NCBI RefSeq assembly: GCF_020382885.2
Contig: NC_058516.1
Span: forward strand, 12,254,902-12,318,901
Direction: 5' to 3'
DNA: 64,000 nt
Origin: Scatophagus argus
Taxonomy: Eukaryota > Chordata > Actinopteri > Scatophagidae
Shown: piece after piece, positions 52,925 to 64,000 of the stretch
Numbering within the stretch: the first letter of the stretch is position 1
Layout: each line of letters starts with the position of its first letter
Program-made: the position numbers and the translations under genes
The notes under the pieces: generated by a model
Database searches by the model: none
What the model saw: only the letters and a program-made list of their open reading frames with translations
Told to the model about the DNA's origin: nothing

Positions 52925-55014
52925 ATCCTCTCTGTCTTCTTCCCCCCCTTTACCCAGCCAACTATCAGCAGGATAGTTCTCCCTTGCAAGACGGGTCCTG
53001 CTCAAGGTTTCTTCCTGTTAAAAGGGAGTTTTTCCTTGCCACTGTCTGCTTGCTCGGGGGTTCAGGTTCTGGGTCTCTGTAAAGCATCTAGAGACAATTT
53101 TGACTGTATAAGGTGCTATATAAATAAATTGGAAATTGAAATTATATATTATGTGTGCATGTGTGTGTGTACTTTTGGCGGTGTAGGGGAAGCTGGAGCC
53201 TTTCCTGGCAGTAGCTGTTCAGACTCTTGAGAGCTTTGTCAGGTCTCTGGATGAGGAAGTGAAAACTCAAGCTGAGGACCACAACTCCAAGGAGCACCAG
53301 TTTGTGCTGGCTCTGGCTGGAACCATTACTAGTGAGTTCACAGCTTCTGTATAAGAATGTATTGGTGTATTCACACACACATTAAGATTTTTATTTCGCG
53401 CCACTTTTATATTGATCATTTAAGTATATATTTTGTATTAGTAGGTTTATACCACTGACCTTCCTGAATCTCCAGAGTCACAAAAGCGTTTACAATTCAT
53501 GTGCAAACTTGACATGTTAAAATATGTCAAGTCATTGATGTCAGTTTGAAATTCCACTTGTAGGGTAATGTAATGCAACATAAACTGAAAATGTGGCCCC
53601 CTCAGTCACCTACCAGTCACCTACCTTCTTTATTTCACTTCAATCAGACATAGCAGCAGTAACATGTGGGCGGGACTTCCTGTCCAGCTCGGCTCATGAC
53701 GTATTGGACACTCTGGTGAAGCTTCTGCAGCTGATGAAGCCTGGTGTCTTCCCCAAACTGAAAGTGTACGTGGAGCAATGGTACAGTCACTGGTAGTGTC
53801 ATTATTGGTCTGAACATAGCCTGTAATAGAGAAATTTAAATATGGAACATGAAGTTACATCTAATCAGATCATCTGATCCATAAATCATAATCAAAATGA
53901 CAGCGCTAGGTCTTCTGTACACACCAGCTTTTATTTTTTGCTGAATTAGTCATTTGCATTATTAAAATTATATTTTCAATTTTCATCCTTTCAACTAAAA
54001 ACTCAATGTGTGCTCAAAGGGTTGGCCCCAACCCTGTGAATGTAATATTATCCATCTACATGAATGAATTCTGCTAGGCAAAACAGATGTCAAATAGATA
54101 CTACAGAGAGAACAGGTTCAGATTTTTGCAAATCTATCTTAATACAACACTCATGTATTAGCTGTGAACAGGACCCACTGATTTTCCTCAATATCTGAGG
54201 TGCACATTCTGAATGACATTTTTGATTCAACTTGACAATTAGAGTCACTGACTGAAGTTTCTTCATTTTTTTTTCTAATTGTGTGTCAGTTCAGTCTGCT
54301 GCTGATTAGAGTTGTTTACAACTATTTACAACAGAGTTATCCCATTGTGATCGATTGGCTTCTGCACCCTTTTAATGAGATTTTTCCGAGGAAGTAACGT
54401 GCGGTGAATCCTGTCTGTAACAATGGTGTTTCAGTGAATATTAGCTCAATTTTAAGATTTAGTGTTAAAGATATTTCATACATGTACTGAACACCCCTGG
54501 AAAGTATAGAGAAGAGGAATACAAAGCCCTTAATGGTCAGGTGCCATCTCATCTTAAAGAGCTCACAGTATTATCCAACTAGAGCTCTACACTGCTATAG
54601 GCATAGACTCCCATGATGCACTGGGTTTCTCCTCTCCTGCTCTAACTCTCCTTCTGTACTCATTCATTGCCCATTAATGCATGTCACTAATTTGACTTTT
54701 TCCCTGGAGTCCTTGTGCTTTCTCATCTCTCAGGTTCCCATGGACTATGTTTGGACCTTCTGCTGTAGTCCTGCTTGACACCGACCACTGTTATTACCAC
54801 TTAGTCACATTTCTACATCATTATATTATTATTATCATTGCTACTACTACTACTATTGCTATCATTATTATTATTGTCAGTGTTGTTTTTTATCATTCCG
54901 GTACTCTGTTACTAGTTGCTACGCTGTTGCTCTGCTGTTGCTACGCATCGCTGTTTGTGTAGTGCCTCTCTCTCGTTCTCCCCCTTCCTCCTGTCTCCTT
55001 TGCTCTCACCCTCA

Positions 55015-55066
<52 letters not shown>

Positions 55067-58000
55067 ACCCAGCCAGTCAAGGCAGATGGCTGCCCACTTT
55101 GAGCCGAGGTCTGCTTCAACGTTTTCTGCACTCTAAAAGGAAGTTTTTCCTCTCCACTGTCGCCAAGTGCTTGCCCATGGGAGTTTTGATGGGTCTGTCT
55201 GTGCTAAAAAAACTACACTGCTCAAAAAAATAAAGGGAATACTAAAATAACACATCCTAGATCTGAATGAATGAAATATTCTTATTAAATACTTTGTTCT
55301 TTACAGATTTGAATGTGCTGACAACAAAATCACACAAAAATTATCAATGGAAATCATATTTATTAACCCTTGGAGGTCTGGATTTGGAGTCACACTCAAA
55401 ATTAAAGTGGAAAAACACACTACAGGCTGCTCCAACTTTGATGTAATGTGTAATGTGTGTGGCCTCCACGTGCCTGTATGACATCCCTACAAAGCCTGGG
55501 CATTCTCCTGATGAGGTGGAGGAGGGTGTCCTGAGGAATCTCCTCCCAGACCTGGACTAAAGCATCCGCCAACTCCTGGACAGTCTGTGGTGCAACGTGG
55601 CGTTGGTGGATGGAGCAAGACATGATGTCCCAGATGTGCTCAATTGAATTCAGGTCTGGGGAATGGGCGGGCGAGTCCATAGCATCAGTGCCTTCGTCTT
55701 GCAGGAACTGCTGACACACTCCTGCCACATAAGGTCTAGCATTGTCTTGCATTAGGAGGAACCCAGGGCCAACTGCACCAGCATATGGTCTCACAAGGGG
55801 TCTGAGGATCTCATCTCGGTACCTAACGGCAGTCAGGCTATCTCTGGCAAGCACTCCCAAAGAAATGCCACCCCACACCTTTTCTAACCCATTGCCAAAC
55901 CGGTCATGCTGGAGGATGTTGCAGGCAGCAGAACGTTTTCCACGACATCTCCTGACTCTGTCACGTCTGTCACGTGTGCTCAGTGTGAACCTGCTTTCAT
56001 CTGTGAAGAGCACAGGGCGCCAGTGGCGAATTTGCCAATCTTGGTGTTTGCTGGCAAATGCCAAACGTCCTGCACGGTGTTGGTCTGTAAGCACAACCAC
56101 CACCTGTGGACGTCGGGACTTAATACCACCCTCATGGAGTCTGTTTCTGACCGTTTGAGCAGACACATACACATTTGTGGTCTGCTGGAGGTCATTTTGC
56201 AGGGCTCTGGCAGTGCTCCTCCTGTTCCTCCTTGCACAAAGACAGAGGTAGCAGTCCTGCTGCTGGGTTGTTGACCTCCTATGGCCTGTCTTCTGGTAGC
56301 GCTGACAGACACAGGAAACCTTCTTGCCACAGCTTGCATTGATGTTCCACCCCAGATGAGCTGCACTACCTGAGCCACTTGTGTGGGTTGTAGACTCTGT
56401 CTCATGCTACCACTAGAGTGAAAATACCACCAGCATTCAAAAGTGACCAAAACATCAGCCAGAAAGCATAGGAACTGAGGTCTGTGGTCACTACCTGCAG
56501 AAGCACTCCTTTATTGGGGGTGTCTTGCTAATTGCATATAATTTCCACCTGTTGTCTATTCAGGCAGGCTCTTGTTGTCTATTCCATTTGCACAACTTTG
56601 GAGTGTGCAGGCCCCTCCTAAGGACTTTTTATGACTCTGTGGTAGCCTCTGCTATTCAGTATGCTGTGGTCTGTTGGGGACCGGGCTGCACAGACCAGGA
56701 CAGGAAAAGACTAAATAAGCTGGTCAGGAGGGCCAGCTCTGTCCTGGGCTGCCCACTGGACTCCGTGGAGGAGGTGGGTGAGAGGAGGATGTTAGCCAAG
56801 CTGAGATCCATCATGGACAACAGCTCTCACCCTCTGCCCTCTATCAGACAGTGGAGGCTCTGAGCAGCTCCTTCAGCAGCAGACTGCTACACCCTCAGTG
56901 TAGGAAGGAGCGCAACCACAGGTCCTTCATTCCCACTGCAGTTAGAGTACATAATCCTCGCTTATGAGGACTTGTATATAGCTGTATATTATACTGTGTT
57001 TACTGTACTGTAAATTGTTATATCTCTATATTTTTTTTGTAACTGTTTTTGCACACTTTTTGCACTCTTTTTCTGTTCTTGTGAGCTGCCACGACAAGTA
57101 AATTTCCCCACTGCGGGATCAATAAAGTTCATCTTATCTTAACAGCATGTGAAATTGATTGTCGATCAGTGTTGCTTCCTAAGTGGACAGTTTGATTTCA
57201 CAGAAGTGTGACTGACTTGGACTTACATTGTGTTGTTTAAGTGTTCCCTTTATTTTTTTGAGCAGTGTATATTAAAGAGTTTGGTCTAGACCTGCTTTAA
57301 TTGGAAAATGTCATAAGATAACTTTTGTTGTGATTTGCCGCTATATAAATGAATTGAATTGAATGATCACCGTGACCAATAAATCTCCAACTGTTCATAA
57401 TGCATGCAAGTGTTGATAGACTTGCAAAAAATCTGAACCTATACTTTGATGAATATTGACCTCTTAAAATTAAAACATCCATTGCAACAGAGATATACAC
57501 AAAAGCTCACTTAAGCAGAGTAAAGGAACATGATCACTTATTGAACTACTCATTCTAGCCACCTCTTACTGATTATTTAAAGTTCGAATAAATAAACTTA
57601 GACAGGTGTACTCATATAGGCACATTAGTATCAAGATTAGGGCAGTAGATGTCAGTGGTGTACTTGTGGAGTACACAGTAGTGTTTTAGTAAATCTGACT
57701 ATGTCTGGCTATGCTTATGTCTTCCTACAGGTTGATGCTGATGGCTCTGTATAATATCAGCATCAATGTTAAAGGACTGAAGTACATTAGTGAGAACCCT
57801 GGACTCCTGCCTCTTATCTGGAAGCTGCTAGATGGTAAGGCGATAATTATGATAATCATTATGATATATATATAGAGACAGTTCTGTACAGTATTACACT
57901 TCTTGCCTCCACATTATTGGGACTATATCCCCTCAGTCCAAGGTCATTAACGGTCTTTTCATAAATAGTATGTGCACCAAAGGCACTACTAATAGGAACA

Positions 58001-61000
58001 CTGAAAGTAAGCAGGTCAAACATCTATATAAACTTGTACACTTTATGTCACTGCATTTAGATGGCTTCAGTTATTTCTACAGCTGCTCAGCTCAGCAGAA
58101 GATTATAAATTGTCTCTGATTGATAATTTTAGAGTACATTTCTTCCAAATAATAGAATATAAAACATATAGTTTATACTGCATGTCATCTCCTGAGGCTT
58201 TGTACTGCCAGTAGGCCTACTAAATTGAAAAAAATAGCAGAAAATAATAGCTCCAAGTCAAAGACAAAGTTGCTGAACATGAATATATATAATTTGTGTG
58301 AATAAAGTAAAAAAATAGACTATTAGAGGGAGAGAGAGAAGAGGCACTGTTTGTTATTTTCTAGAATTTTCTGTTAAAATGGGAGTTTATGGTTCAGTTG
58401 GGTAGCGCTCCTGTCACTCCAGGACTCCTAAAACAAACATATGTTTTAGAAGAAATACCACACTTTTCCTGATGACGTTTGGTCTATTTTTGGCATATGT
58501 GCTGGCGGTGCTGCGGGACTAGTAGCACACTAAAAAACATAAGGGAGAAAAATAATAAGTATGGTAAATAACAATCATTGTGCTCATGTGCTTTGCATAT
58601 TAGGTACACAGAATTTATTGCAGGACTGAAAGGGAATGGATATGATATGGGGTTTAGCTGAATAAGTAGAAGCAGGGGCTGAGGCAAGCAGAGAGTCCAT
58701 AAGGTAGGAAACTAAGCTGAGTGGATCCAGAGTGGAATTCGAGGAGCAGCTGAGCTAAGCGGATACTTGGGCAGACAAACAAAGCCAGTGGGGTAGACGA
58801 GGCAGGACAGGGAGCTGAGCAGATAGTACAGCTGGAAGATGAAAACATGATCAGCTGCAGGTAAAGAAGCCACAAGCAAAGATTTACACTGCAGACTCTG
58901 CAGACCAGACAGAACTGGAGGGCATGACAGTTTATTTACAACGTTTAATATGCTAAACATCTTGAACTACCTATATCAGGTGAAAATAAACAACCCTGCA
59001 GAACAGTGCTGCATGGTAGGGACTGTGTCAGCCTGTACTGACTGAGCCGCACTTCCATTTGGACATGTGATGAAGCTAAAGGTTTGCATAACTCGGTTAG
59101 TAGATTCTTTCCAATTTATGCAGTTTCCAATTGGTATTAGGCAAGATGAAACAGTATGTTCTTTTTCTTTTTAGCATAATTTGTGAATTGAGCTGCATCT
59201 GACGGCATTCTGCATTAAACTGGCCAATATACAGCAAACCCTGTGGAAAGCACAAAGCATGTATTCTTGTCTAGGGCATCCTAAATCCAAAGAACTTTTA
59301 ACTGGAACACTATCCACTAGACACCATGTGATGTAAGTGTTTATTAATTTATACTATTTACTATGGTCTTTTTACATAAAGGGCATGAGCTGTTTTATGT
59401 GCCATGTATATAGTGCATCCATAAAGTATTCACACCGTTTCTCTTTTTCTACATTTTGTTATGTTACAGTCTCATTCCAAAATGGATTCAATGAAATTTC
59501 TCCCTCAAAATTCTACACAAAATACCTTATAATGACAAAGTGAAACAAGTTTGCTTGACTTTTTTGCAAATTTATTAAAAATGAAAGACAAAAAATGCAA
59601 CATGTACATAAGTATTCACACTCTTTGTCATGATACTCAAAATTGAGCTCAGGTGCATCCTGTTTCCATTAATCATCCTTCAGAGGTTTCTAAAACTTGA
59701 GTTGAGTCCACCTAAATAAAATAAATTAAATTCAGTTGATTGGGCATGGTTTGGAAAGGCATGATTTCAAGCAAACTTGTTTCACTTTGTCATCATGGGG
59801 TATTTTGTGTAGAAGTTTTGATGGAAAAACAAATTTAATCCATTTTGAAATGAGACTGTAACATAACAAAATGTGCAAAAAGCGAAGGGGTGTGAATATT
59901 TTCCGGATGTACTGTAAATGGAGCGGAGACCACACCCGACTCAAAGCAATATCAATAATACATTGCAAACTAATATTGTGTACATCGAGGAGCTATCTCA
60001 AAAGCAATAAATTCATTCTGACTGAGAAGTGTGTGCTGATCCTGTGGTTGCAGTTGCACCAAGATATTTAAATTTTTCTTGATATTATTTTTCTTCATGA
60101 TTGACTCTTAATGTTATTATAGCTTGTTCTGTGTCATGGTTTCAATTTAGTAAGCTTTCTGATTTGATTTGTAGTTTTTCTCCCCTTGTGTCTTGTTTAG
60201 CTTCTCATTCCCCATCTTTGCCTGTTTTCTCTCCTTTTATGTACTGTTTGCTCCTCTAATAAGTTTCATCTGTGTCTAGTTACCTCCCCCATATATGTGC
60301 TGTCTTTGTGTTTCTTATCAGTTTGTCTGTGTTTCATGCCTTCCCTGTGTTTGCGTTGTCATTTGATTTATTCTTTTTTTCTACCATTTTTACTTGGACT
60401 CTCAGCTGCCTTTTGTTTGCTTCTACTCCTCTTTTTAAGTAAGCTAATTAAAGTTTTTGTTCAGCTTAGGCCTGTTTCAGAGAACAGGTTTAGCTGAGCT
60501 GCTGCTTCATTTCCTCATCGATTCATTCAGTCATGCGTATTCTGGCCGAGTAATTACTATTAATATGCCCTGTCCTTTTATTGAGGATTCTATAGATGAG
60601 GATGCTGCTTTAGTTTGTAATGAGTTGCATTTATGTTGGGAGTGGATTTTTGAGGCCCAGACTGGATTGTTGTTCCAATGATCTCTTATTTGAGTGGTAC
60701 CATTTTTCTTCCTTGGTTTTGACTTGGGGCCATCTCCTGTGCCTGTCAGAGGTTCAATTCAATTCAATTTAATTTTATTTATATAGCTCCTTATACAATC
60801 AAAATTGTCTCTAGGTGCCAGAGGTGGTGGGGCCGACCATCCACCTATTTTCCTCTGCCCCCTTCTTTTGGCCGAGTTGAAGTCAAGTGTTATTTTTTCT
60901 CAGGCCCAATTAAGTAATGAAACAGGATAGATGAGGACATTTATGTGTGTGAAAACTGCATTTTGTCAGGGACCACTGAATAATATTTACTTTGTTTTAT

Positions 61001-63460
61001 CAGATGTTATTACAGTAAAGCACCATACCATAAGACTGTTAAGCCTTACCTGGTTGAATTATGTTTTCGTATTTCACGTTTTCAAATCCAATTCAAAATA
61101 TTTCTTTCTTTTGCTTTACAGTAACATATCTACTTTATCACTTAAGTGAGGTACATAAATAAAAGCGAGATGCTGAGTACCAATCTCTGATGCTTTTTGT
61201 TCATGATGAGTAATGCTACAGATACATATTTGAAACATACAAAACCACTCCGTGCATTTATCATTGCAGCCAAATGTATGTTAACCTGTGACAGATTTTT
61301 AGTGTTGGCACTGACTGACAGCACAGCAAAGCAGCATCTGTCTTTCTCTGATGCTTAAATTATTTTATCTGCAGTCATAAAATGTGCTTTCATCTCTCCC
61401 AAACCTGTTAAGCTGCAGTAAGACAGGTGCGACAGCTGTCATGCTGGAGTTTCACTTTCACTTTTCAAATCATGGAATCATCCTACATGAAGATTAACTG
61501 AATTTAACTGTTTTGGTGATGAGAATTTGGCACAATTCACATTGTGATCACGGACTACGTCCACATGTCAACCTTCATACTGTCTTTAATCTGTTTATGT
61601 GACAGATGGAGACTGGGAAGTGTGCCTCCACTCTCTGCGCCTCCTGCAGTCGATGTTGTTGGAAGAGGAGGTGCCCATCCTGCTGGGCTCTTCTCTGCTG
61701 AATCCAGATCTCAAGTCTCGTGTCAGTCAGCTCACCTCCATGGTGCAGCCCAGCCTGAGACTGACTGCCCAGCAGACTCTGGAGGATCTACAGGCCCTCC
61801 AACAGGTATCCCAGTCACAACTTATTTTAAGACTTATGGCAATCCATGCCACAAGTCAAAGCAAAAAAATGCTTTTTGAGATTAGTTTAAGGTGTTTAAA
61901 TAAAAGTACATTTACATAAGTTATTATGTACCATGTTTCTTGTAGAACAATACACAGTGATAGACAGCAGCTAAATAGTACAGTTAAAGTAATTAATGGG
62001 CAATTATCAGTAACCTGTACAGACCTAGCACTGCTAGCACTCTGCTACTGTGTTGAATATAACTCACATTTGATGTATCTGATTGGCGGAGCACCTGTAT
62101 TTATATCACAAACTGGAGATCCACCAAATGGCAGTTGTCTAAGGTCACTGCATGAAGATCATTTGTGCATCTAATAATATAATGTAATCTGGGTCCAGTC
62201 ACAAGCTGATAGTCCTCACTTTACAGGATAGCTTATGGTTTAAGAAGAAGAATCAACTTTTAGGACAAGATAAGATAAGATGAACTTTATTGATCCCGCA
62301 GTGGGGAAATTCACTTTATTGGCAGTATATATATTTTTACATACACACATACTGAATTTTACTACTGCATTTATCCCATCCTTAGTTGAACACACACATG
62401 CAACACCTGGCAAATTACATGCAGTGAAACACACAGGAGCAGTGGGCAGCGTCAAGCGCCTTAGGAGCATATTGGGGGTTAAGTGCCTTCATCAGCCCTT
62501 GGGGGGGGGGGCATTTTTTATCGCATTAATCACTTCACCACACCCAAATTTTTCCTGCCCGTCCGGTGGGGGAATCGAACCGGTGACCCTCCGATCACAA
62601 GCAGCTTCTCCAACCTCTAGGCCACGGCTGCCCACAGGTAGGGCTGATTTGCTCGTAACCCCTCGTTAGATGAAAAGTATGAGCAGTGGGAACAAAAACC
62701 TGACAAACTGGGTTAACAGTTATCATGGGTTAACATAATTTTATACCTTCTAATTAACTTGGTGTGTTTCTTAAATAAAATCATATACCTATACACTCAT
62801 GTAATAGTAATTTAATAGTAGGTGCTTTTCACTGCAGACATTGTAATGTATCACAGTAAAAACAGGTGAAAATATTAAAATGAATGGTGGCTGAATTCCA
62901 TTTTGCTGCCTCAATTTTAGGGATCATAGATACACATGAATAGGATGCGGCCGTTGTTAAAGCTCCATTCCAGAAGACGCATTTTCTCTGTTCTGAAAAA
63001 TAATTTAGTCAAGGTTTTTCATGAAAGTAGATCAGTTACTCTTAAATTGTAAAAGTATTTTCCCCTGACTGAAAATCCTGAATATTTTCTGATTATGTAA
63101 ATCATTTCATTTCAAATGTTAAACTACAAGATGAACACAACATGTTTCTCTCTTAACCTGAAGTCTATTCCCAAATATGACATCACACACTAGCTGAGAG
63201 AAACTTTTCCCTTTCAGCAGATGAATGTGAAAATGCAGTGTGCAAATACATCATTACGCACAGTGAAGCTCAAACATTCAAGTGAAAAAACAATTTTTGA
63301 GTGGAGTGAAACTAAAAAAATAATTTTGACACAACTGTGGGTAATACTTAGCACATACTAGTTTATCTTGAATATTCTTGACCGTGAAAATTTTACAGAG
63401 TGATGAAATGAAGTGTTTGTTTTTTTCCAGGGTAAGGGATGTAAACAGAACAGCCTCTGA
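49829..63460 (+). CDS. hsf2bp: Heat shock factor 2-binding protein (HSF2BP/MEILB2), complete
   Basis: Meiotic protein that brings BRCA2 to recombination sites in mammals; it also binds HSF2. Exons: 49829-49888, 51010-51145, 52139-52242, 52591-52740, 53187-53331, 53648-53765, 57731-57834, 61606-61805, 63431-63460; 1047 bases, 348 residues (human 334). The N-terminal coiled coil starts with [19 protein letters not shown] and FLPKVL. Then come [18 protein letters not shown] and SAACSLLW, and an armadillo-like C-terminal domain with [40 protein letters not shown] and [15 protein letters not shown], ending LEDLQALQQ. The last exon codes GKGCKQNSL and is supported by a strong T-rich acceptor, but family similarity there is weak; reading on past 61805 would give a different tail. 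Two in-frame Met codons are possible starts (49829 and 49868). Intron 6 carries nested transposons. Confidence 0.93.
50688..50760. mobile_element. Retroposon-like fragment
   Basis: The sequence AAGGAGCTTTATTGTCATTT followed by GGAACGAAATTAGTTTCC resembles the reversed 3' region of a fish retroposon. Too short for a family call. In hsf2bp intron 1. Confidence 0.35.
52108..52135. repeat. GT microsatellite at a splice acceptor
   Basis: GT run ending in GTACAG, the acceptor of hsf2bp exon 52139-52242. Confidence 0.95.
52571..52590. repeat. GT microsatellite at a splice acceptor
   Basis: GT run ending in TAG, the acceptor of hsf2bp exon 52591-52740, after a T-rich tract at 52555-52570. Confidence 0.95.
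52888..52922. repeat. CT microsatellite
   Basis: CT run directly before the family A element at 52951; other (TTGAA)n elements also adjoin CT/GA runs. Confidence 0.95.
52951..53142 (+). mobile_element. Family A element
   Basis: Runs from CCAGCCAACTATCAGCAGG via CCTGTTAAAAGGGAG and GCATCTAGAGACAATTTTG to TATATAAATAAATTGGAAAT. It lies immediately upstream of hsf2bp exon 53187-53331. Confidence 0.85.
55420..56450 (-). pseudogene. Frameshifted Tc1-like transposase (DD34E)
   Basis: Transposase that would cut and join the element ends. The catalytic part is open for 250 codons (55420-56172), with D in FTDES, D in MQDNARP and E in LNSIEHIW; 34 residues lie between the second D and the E (DD34E). 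The DNA-binding N-terminus ([11 protein letters not shown]) is in another frame (to 56450), so at least one frameshift separates the halves. The protein is therefore not made intact from this copy. Confidence 0.85.
56597..57140 (+). mobile_element. 5'-truncated LINE inserted in the Tc1 element
   Basis: The coding remnant has [20 protein letters not shown] and [19 protein letters not shown], the C-terminal part of an L2/CR1-like reverse transcriptase ORF. It ends with GGGATCAATAAAGTTCATCT and TATCTT. The trinucleotide AAC flanks both sides (56594-56596 and 57141-57143). Related to the minus-strand LINE at 21134. Confidence 0.8.
57835..59410. other. hsf2bp intron 7, no further feature seen
   Basis: AT-rich intron sequence without an exon-like frame. 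A GA-rich patch is at about 58326-58345. Nothing else was recognised before the MITE at 59411. Confidence 0.4.
59411..59914. mobile_element. Tc1-like non-autonomous element with long inverted repeats
   Basis: The left end TAGTGCATCCATAAAGTATT and right end (in reverse complement CAGTACATCCGGAAAATATT) are flanked by TA at 59409-59410 and 59915-59916. The two arms match for about 150 bases each (for example GTTATGTTACAGTCTCATT on the left and its reverse complement near 59850). No transposase frame. In hsf2bp intron 7. Confidence 0.85.
60100..60680. other. T-rich sequence of possible retroelement origin
   Basis: Strongly T/C-rich stretch with phrases such as CCCCTTGTGTCTTGTTTAGC and a TTAATTAAAG-type block near 60440. 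It looks like retroelement leader or terminal DNA, but no repeat partner was found in the window. Function and family unknown. Confidence 0.25.
60755..60826 (-). mobile_element. Family A element, only the tail end
   Basis: (AATTC)n, TTTATTTATATAGCTCC and CAAAATTGTCTCTAGGTGC; the rest is absent. In hsf2bp intron 7. Confidence 0.75.
62266..62634 (-). mobile_element. SINE (family C) with LINE tail attached, reverse
   Basis: The segment 62266-62311 reads AGATAAGATGAACTTTATTG and ATCCCGCAGTGGGGAAATTC, which is the reverse of the LINE 3' end. It is joined to the reversed SINE tail TTTATTGGCAG and body, with box B as GGGAATCGAACCGG near 62571. A poly(G) run is at 62501-62510. In hsf2bp intron 8. 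Confidence 0.75.
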
Positions 63461-63837
63461 TGTGGATTCAATATCTTCAGTCCAGTTCTCCTCCTGTGTT
63501 AATTTTCCTTCATGTCACAATAGATCTGTGTTTGTGCTGCTGTTAGCACTTTGTGTGCAAAGTGAGAAGAAAATGTAGAGATGAAAGTTTTCAAAGTTAA
63601 ACCTATATAACAAAGTAAATTAACAGCATTTTGGAGCTAAACCTCCTTAACTTGCGCTGTTCACTGTTTGTTCACGACTGCCCTTAATTTTGCTATCTAT
63701 TTAATATGAATATGACAATACAGGTTTGTACAAGACACATTAAAGATGTTTGCACATTTTCAGAGCACTGTCTTTCTGTTTTCATAGGAATACCCTCTGA
63801 CAACTTTCTGAGATTGATATTTCAACATTCCTTTATG
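63461..63837 (+). other. Probable hsf2bp 3' UTR and flank
   Basis: Sequence after the proposed stop codon. No canonical AATAAA was seen here; an ATTAAA occurs near 63739-63744. Nothing else was recognised. Confidence 0.35.
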
Positions 63838-64000
63838 ATTTCAATTTCAGTTTATTTAAATATAGCACCTTATACAATCAAAATTGTCTCTAGATGCTTT
63901 ACAGAGACCCAGAGCCTGAACCCCCGAGCAAGCAGACTGTGGCAAGGAAAAACTCCCTTTTAACAGGAAGAAACCTTGAGCAGGACCCGGCTCACAAGGG
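63838..64000 (-). mobile_element. Family A element running off the window, reverse
   Basis: Starts with ATTTCAATTTCAGTTTATTT, then AGCACCTTATACAATC, CCCCGAGCAAGCAGACTGTG and GAGCAGGACCCGGCTC; cut by the window end. Confidence 0.85.

Larger units (their letters stand above)
55216..57267 (-). mobile_element. Tc1-like DNA transposon with perfect-looking ends
   Basis: Terminal inverted repeats start CACTGCTCAAAAAAATAAAG at 55216 and its reverse complement ends at 57267. TA dinucleotides flank both sides (55214-55215 and 57268-57269), the Tc1/mariner target duplication. It contains a transposase pseudogene and a later LINE insertion at 56597-57140. Inside hsf2bp intron 6. Confidence 0.92.
54609..57365 (+). 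mobile_element. Family B element split by a Tc1 transposon
   Basis: The left part, 54609-55215, starts with CTCCCATGATGCACTGGG and includes a CT microsatellite (55018-55064), CAAGGCAGATGGCTGCCC and GCCAAGTGCTTGCCCATGG. The right part, 57268-57365, continues with TTAAAGAGTTTGGTCTAGAC and ends at TATATAAATGAATTGAATTG. Compared with the copy at 35403 the two parts are contiguous. Before the left end (about 54500-54590), translated pieces like [14 protein letters not shown] resemble a LINE-type coding end, so family B may derive from a LINE 3' region. Confidence 0.75.

Noticed and set aside
52868..53230. 120-codon frame through the family A element in hsf2bp
   Set aside because: It reads through a repeated non-coding element; similar frames appear at every copy.

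Overview
This window is a piece of vertebrate nuclear genome, almost certainly from a teleost fish. The genes are split into many short exons with GT/AG introns. Introns and intergenic DNA carry fish-type repeats: tRNA-derived SINEs, 3'-truncated LINEs with an ATCTT-type tail, Tc1-like transposons flanked by TA, and many copies of two related elements ending in (TTGAA)n. CA/TG microsatellites are frequent. The species cannot be told from the sequence alone.

Six protein-coding genes are present. From left to right they are: cnga3-like (+, 776-3820, 5' end outside or unseen), ube3a (-, 9865-17930, complete), ddx4/vasa (+, 19872-30350), ccdc14 (+, 32797-38955), ankrd10 (-, 40813-49358) and hsf2bp (+, 49829-63460). 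I assembled exons by hand from reading frame, splice signals and remembered family sequence. Phases are consistent through every gene. ube3a/ddx4 and ankrd10/hsf2bp are head-to-head pairs. cnga3/ube3a and ccdc14/ankrd10 are tail-to-tail.

Functions are diverse: a photoreceptor cyclic-nucleotide channel, a HECT ubiquitin ligase, the germ-line RNA helicase Vasa, a centriolar-satellite coiled-coil protein, an ankyrin-repeat protein and a meiotic BRCA2-binding protein. Nothing suggests an operon-like system. The closest thing to a theme is two germ-line genes (ddx4 and hsf2bp) about 20 kb apart.

I did not find a new biological system. The observations most worth checking are: (1) a three-level nest of mobile elements in hsf2bp intron 6; (2) splice acceptors in ccdc14 and hsf2bp that sit at the end of TG microsatellites; (3) seven consecutive phase-1/phase-1 exons encoding the Gly/Arg-rich tail of Vasa; (4) two strong short inverted repeats in introns; and (5) a 39-base module shared by a SINE tail and the interior of a LINE.
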